Source of the DNA: Thiomonas sp.
GTDB lineage: Bacteria; Pseudomonadota; Gammaproteobacteria; Burkholderiales; Burkholderiaceae_C
Length of the DNA stretch: 7,126 nt
Assembly: GCA_027451915.1 (NCBI GenBank)
Contig: DAIDHU010000144.1
Span: 1 to 7,126 of the forward strand
Reading direction: 5' to 3'
A model generated the notes under the pieces. The model saw nothing but the letters and a program-made list of their open reading frames with translations. It was not told the origin of the DNA and did not search any database. Both the position numbers and the translations under genes were made by a program. The stretch's first letter is position 1; each line of letters starts with the position of its first letter. This document shows, one piece after another, positions 5,762 to 7,126 of the stretch.

Positions 5762-5827
5762 ATGTCGGACACCGGCTCGGGAGGGCCGGTCGTGGCGCAT
5801 CCTGCGCGCGAACCCTTTCACGAATGA
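5762..5827 (+). CDS. Possible 21-residue leader ORF, ATGA-overlapping the scpB start
   Basis: An ATG at 5762 opens a 21-codon frame that stops with TGA at 5825-5827, sharing ATGA with the scpB start codon at 5824. That arrangement is typical of translational coupling. scpB itself has no Shine-Dalgarno in the 15 bases before its ATG, so coupling would solve a real problem. The predicted peptide begins MSDTGSGGPVV and is not hydrophobic; I recognise no function. An AAGGGGG stretch at 5736-5742 is 19 nt from this ATG, too far unless the intervening GCATT-TCG-AATGC hairpin (5749-5761) folds and shortens the distance to about 6 nt. The frame has no stop for a long way upstream, so chance at high GC is a serious alternative. 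Confidence 0.28.
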   Translation: MSDTGSGGPVVAHPAREPFHE

Positions 5828-6609
5828 ACACTGCATGGGCCAAGCGGGTCCTTGAGACCGCGCTGTTGTGTGCCACCCAAGCCTTGAGCCTCGCGGCGCT
5901 GCGCGGTCTGTTCGACGATCAGCTCGTGGCGGAGACGGTGCGCGCCTTGCTTGCGCAGTTGCAGGAGGACTGGCGCGACCGCGGGGTCGAGCTGCGCGAG
6001 GTCGTCGGCGGCTGGCGTTTCCAGAGCCGCGAGGACATGCAGCCTTATCTGCAGCGCCTGAATCCCGAGCGGCCGCCCCGGTATTCCCGGGCGGTGCAGG
6101 AAACCCTGGCCATCATCGCGCACCGCCAGCCGGTGACCCGCGGCGACATCGAGGACATTCGCGGAGTCAGTGTGAATGCGCAGGTTCTCCGGCAACTCGA
6201 GGATCGCGGCTGGATCGAGGCCATCGGCCACCGCGAGGGGCCCGGACGCCCGGTGCTGTTCGCGACCACGCGCCAGTTCCTGGACGACCTGGGATTGCGC
6301 GCGCTGGCCGAGCTCGAGCAGCCGGCGAGCGACGCCGTGGATCCCAAGCAGATCGAGTTGCTGGTCGGCGGTGCCGCGCCCGAGGCCCCGGCGCAGGGGC
6401 AGCCCGTCGAGCCCAGCGCCGAGGTGCCCGCCGAGGTGCCCGCCGAGGTGCCCGCCGAGGTGCCCGCCGAGGTGCCCGCCGAGGTGGCGCCCGAAGACCC
6501 GTCGCCGGTGCCCGAGGCACCCTTGTCCGCATGTCCCGCGCCCGAGGCCTCCGTTCCGGAGACCTCCGGCGCACCCGAGGAGCCGCCTCCATCGGCGTTC
6601 CCGGGCTGA
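5824..6609 (+). CDS. scpB: Segregation and condensation protein ScpB
   Basis: A 261-residue kleisin-interacting subunit of the SMC-ScpAB condensin, which compacts and helps segregate the chromosome. Two winged-helix domains are recognisable, about residues 5-80 and 88-162. The second contains the family block TLAIIAHRQPVTRGDIEDIRG (starts at residue 94) and a GRPVLFATT-x-FLDDLGL stretch at 141-157. Residues 168-261 form a Pro/Ala/Glu-rich disordered tail that most ScpB proteins lack at this length; it includes five exact EVPA repeats. The ATG at 5824 begins MNTAWAKRVLE, matching where homologues begin. In-frame ATGs at 5668, 5713 and 5758 would add residues without family character. No Shine-Dalgarno precedes the chosen start. 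The partner scpA is not in the window. The probable rluB gene follows after 23 nt and is likely co-transcribed, a common order in betaproteobacteria. Confidence 0.95.
   Translation: MNTAWAKRVLETALLCATQALSLAALRGLFDDQLVAETVRALLAQLQEDWRDRGVELREVVGGWRFQSREDMQPYLQRLNPERPPRYSRAVQETLAIIAHRQPVTRGDIEDIRGVSVNAQVLRQLEDRGWIEAIGHREGPGRPVLFATTRQFLDDLGLRALAELEQPASDAVDPKQIELLVGGAAPEAPAQGQPVEPSAEVPAEVPAEVPAEVPAEVPAEVAPEDPSPVPEAPLSACPAPEASVPETSGAPEEPPPSAFPG
6421..6480 (+). repeat. Five-copy perfect 12-bp tandem repeat in the scpB tail
   Basis: GAGGTGCCCGCC is repeated five times without a mismatch, followed by a partial sixth unit (GAGGTG, 6481-6486). It encodes Glu-Val-Pro-Ala five times (residues 200-219). 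Perfect identity at codon level points to recent slippage or expansion rather than selection on the peptide alone. Copy changes keep the reading frame. Confidence 0.97.
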
Positions 6610-6632
6610 ATCGACCCACGAAGAAAGCTTCC

Positions 6633-7126
6633 ATGTCCGATCCCGATCACGATCACGATCACGCCGCTTCCGAGCCCCCCGCCGCGCCATCGGCCGCGCA
6701 GGGTCCGGCAGATTCCGGTGCTCCCGCCGGCGAAGCCGGCGCGCCCGCGCGCCGCGACGGCGCCCGACGGCGCCGCCGCCGCAATGGCAAGGGGCCGCGC
6801 GAGGCCTCGGGCCAGGGCGCCGGAGAAGCCCAGTCTGAATCCGGCGCGGATTTCGCCGAAGGGGCAGCCGAAGCCGGCTCCGACTTCGCGGCCGGCGCCG
6901 GGGTCGAAGCGTCGGGCGAGCGCGGCGCGCACGGCCAGCGTCCGCCGCGCCGGGGAGGACGCAATCGTGCGCCGGGCAAGCCTGTCGCGACGCCGCCCGG
7001 TTCGCGGCCGGGCAGCCCGCCGGTGCGCATCGAAGAGGTGGTGTCGGGTGATTTCGACCGTGCGGTCGAACTCGCCGACAGCGCCGAGCCCGGGGTGCGG
7101 CGCGTGCTCGCGCCGTCGCCGGAGGC
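6633..7126 (+). CDS. rluB: Probable RluB 23S rRNA pseudouridine synthase, N-terminal extension only (cut by window edge)
   Basis: An open frame begins at the ATG at 6633 and runs off the window end after 164 codons. What is visible is a disordered, low-complexity extension: three Asp-His dipeptides at residues 5-10, a run of six arginines at 45-50, Gly/Ala/Glu-rich segments, and a more ordered segment with VRIEEVVSGDFD (131-142) and RRVLAPSPE (156-164). A long basic extension, then a VVSG-FD block, then a VL-P-PE segment leading into the S4 and catalytic domains is how RluB begins in Bordetella-like species. The position right after scpB supports this. The catalytic domain, with its RLD aspartate, would lie beyond the window and is not seen. 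RluB modifies U2605 of 23S rRNA. AAGAAAG at 6621-6627 is a fair ribosome binding site, 5 nt before the ATG. Identity is by context and N-terminal pattern, so it is less certain than its neighbours. Confidence 0.72.
   Translation, partial: MSDPDHDHDHAASEPPAAPSAAQGPADSGAPAGEAGAPARRDGARRRRRRNGKGPREASGQGAGEAQSESGADFAEGAAEAGSDFAAGAGVEASGERGAHGQRPPRRGGRNRAPGKPVATPPGSRPGSPPVRIEEVVSGDFDRAVELADSAEPGVRRVLAPSPE
6645..6662 (+). repeat. Three-copy GATCAC hexamer repeat at the rluB start
   Basis: GATCAC occurs three times in tandem from codon 5 onward, encoding Asp-His three times; the preceding GATCCC (6639-6644) is a one-mismatch copy. Short perfect hexamer repeats at a start region can vary by slippage while keeping frame. 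Confidence 0.9.

Larger units (their letters stand above)
5427..5823. other. 397-bp interval without a confident gene, upstream of scpB
   Basis: It holds, in order, a terminator-like hairpin after the reductase gene, a TACAAT -10-like element, and a GC-rich stretch with several short perfect inverted repeats. These include 5597-5611, 5609-5623, 5631-5646, 5657-5671, 5749-5761 and 5771-5790. A possible 21-codon ORF ends on the scpB start. I looked for tRNA, tmRNA, RNase P RNA, 4.5S RNA and 6S RNA signatures and saw none. Open frames of about 70-120 codons on both strands here have compositions expected by chance at this GC content. Confidence 0.7.

Noticed and set aside
5745..5770. tRNA-like TTCGAAT T-loop sequence
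   Set aside because: No flanking 5-bp T stem of the right form, no acceptor or anticodon arm; it is a simple hairpin, GCATT-TCG-AATGC.
5668..5823. N-terminal extension of ScpB from ATGs at 5668, 5713 or 5758
   Set aside because: The added residues have no family character, and the conserved ScpB N-terminus begins right at the ATG at 5824.
5427..5823. A housekeeping RNA gene (RNase P RNA, tmRNA, 4.5S or 6S RNA) in the scpB upstream gap
   Set aside because: Size and structure invited the idea, but the conserved signatures, for example GAGGAAAGTCC of RNase P RNA or GGAAGGAAGCAGCC of 4.5S RNA, are absent.
4275..5876. A 533-codon minus-strand open frame opposite the ferredoxin-reductase
   Set aside because: Opposite a gene with intact ferredoxin, FAD and NAD motifs; no start signal and no recognisable domain.

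Overview
The window is a GC-rich stretch of bacterial chromosome. Its gene content suggests a betaproteobacterium of the order Burkholderiales, most likely the Alcaligenaceae (Bordetella/Achromobacter group). The pointers are a cbb3-oxidase accessory gene next to an FNR regulator and a SafE-like membrane protein, and an scpB-rluB pair in which RluB has a long low-complexity N-terminal extension. The taxonomic call is inference from gene content and base composition; no marker gene is present.

Left part (1-3581): a microaerobic respiration module. ccoG (21-1442) is the iron-sulfur copper-reductase assembly factor of cbb3 cytochrome oxidase. It overlaps a very short FixH/CcoH-like membrane protein (1417-1656), which is followed by an unrecognised 89-residue two-helix membrane protein (1715-1984). 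Converging on these is fnr (2008-2745, minus strand), the oxygen-sensing [4Fe-4S] regulator that normally controls cbb3 genes. Diverging from fnr across 59 bp is a SafE/DsbD_2-type membrane protein (2805-3581). The structural genes ccoNOQP probably lie just upstream, outside the window.

Middle part (3614-5426): two divergent genes. One is a zinc-ribbon Nudix hydrolase (3614-4159, minus strand). The other is a 380-residue fusion of a plant-type [2Fe-2S] ferredoxin domain with an FAD/NAD(P)H reductase (4284-5426), which carries an unusual Gly/Ala/Asp-rich insert.

Right part (5427-7126): a gene-poor 397-bp interval holds a possible terminator, a possible promoter and a leader of about 260 nt with many short inverted repeats. 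It ends in a possible 21-codon leader ORF whose stop overlaps the scpB start as ATGA. Then come scpB (chromosome-segregation condensin subunit, with a five-copy 12-bp in-frame repeat in its tail) and the first 164 codons of a probable rluB (23S rRNA pseudouridine synthase), cut by the window edge.

Most of the window is ordinary housekeeping and respiratory DNA. There are no mobile elements, CRISPR arrays, tRNAs or rRNAs, and I found no convincing new multi-gene system. The best leads are the scpB leader with its ATGA-coupled small ORF, the in-frame 12-bp repeats in two genes, and the reduced FixH-like protein beside an orphan membrane protein.
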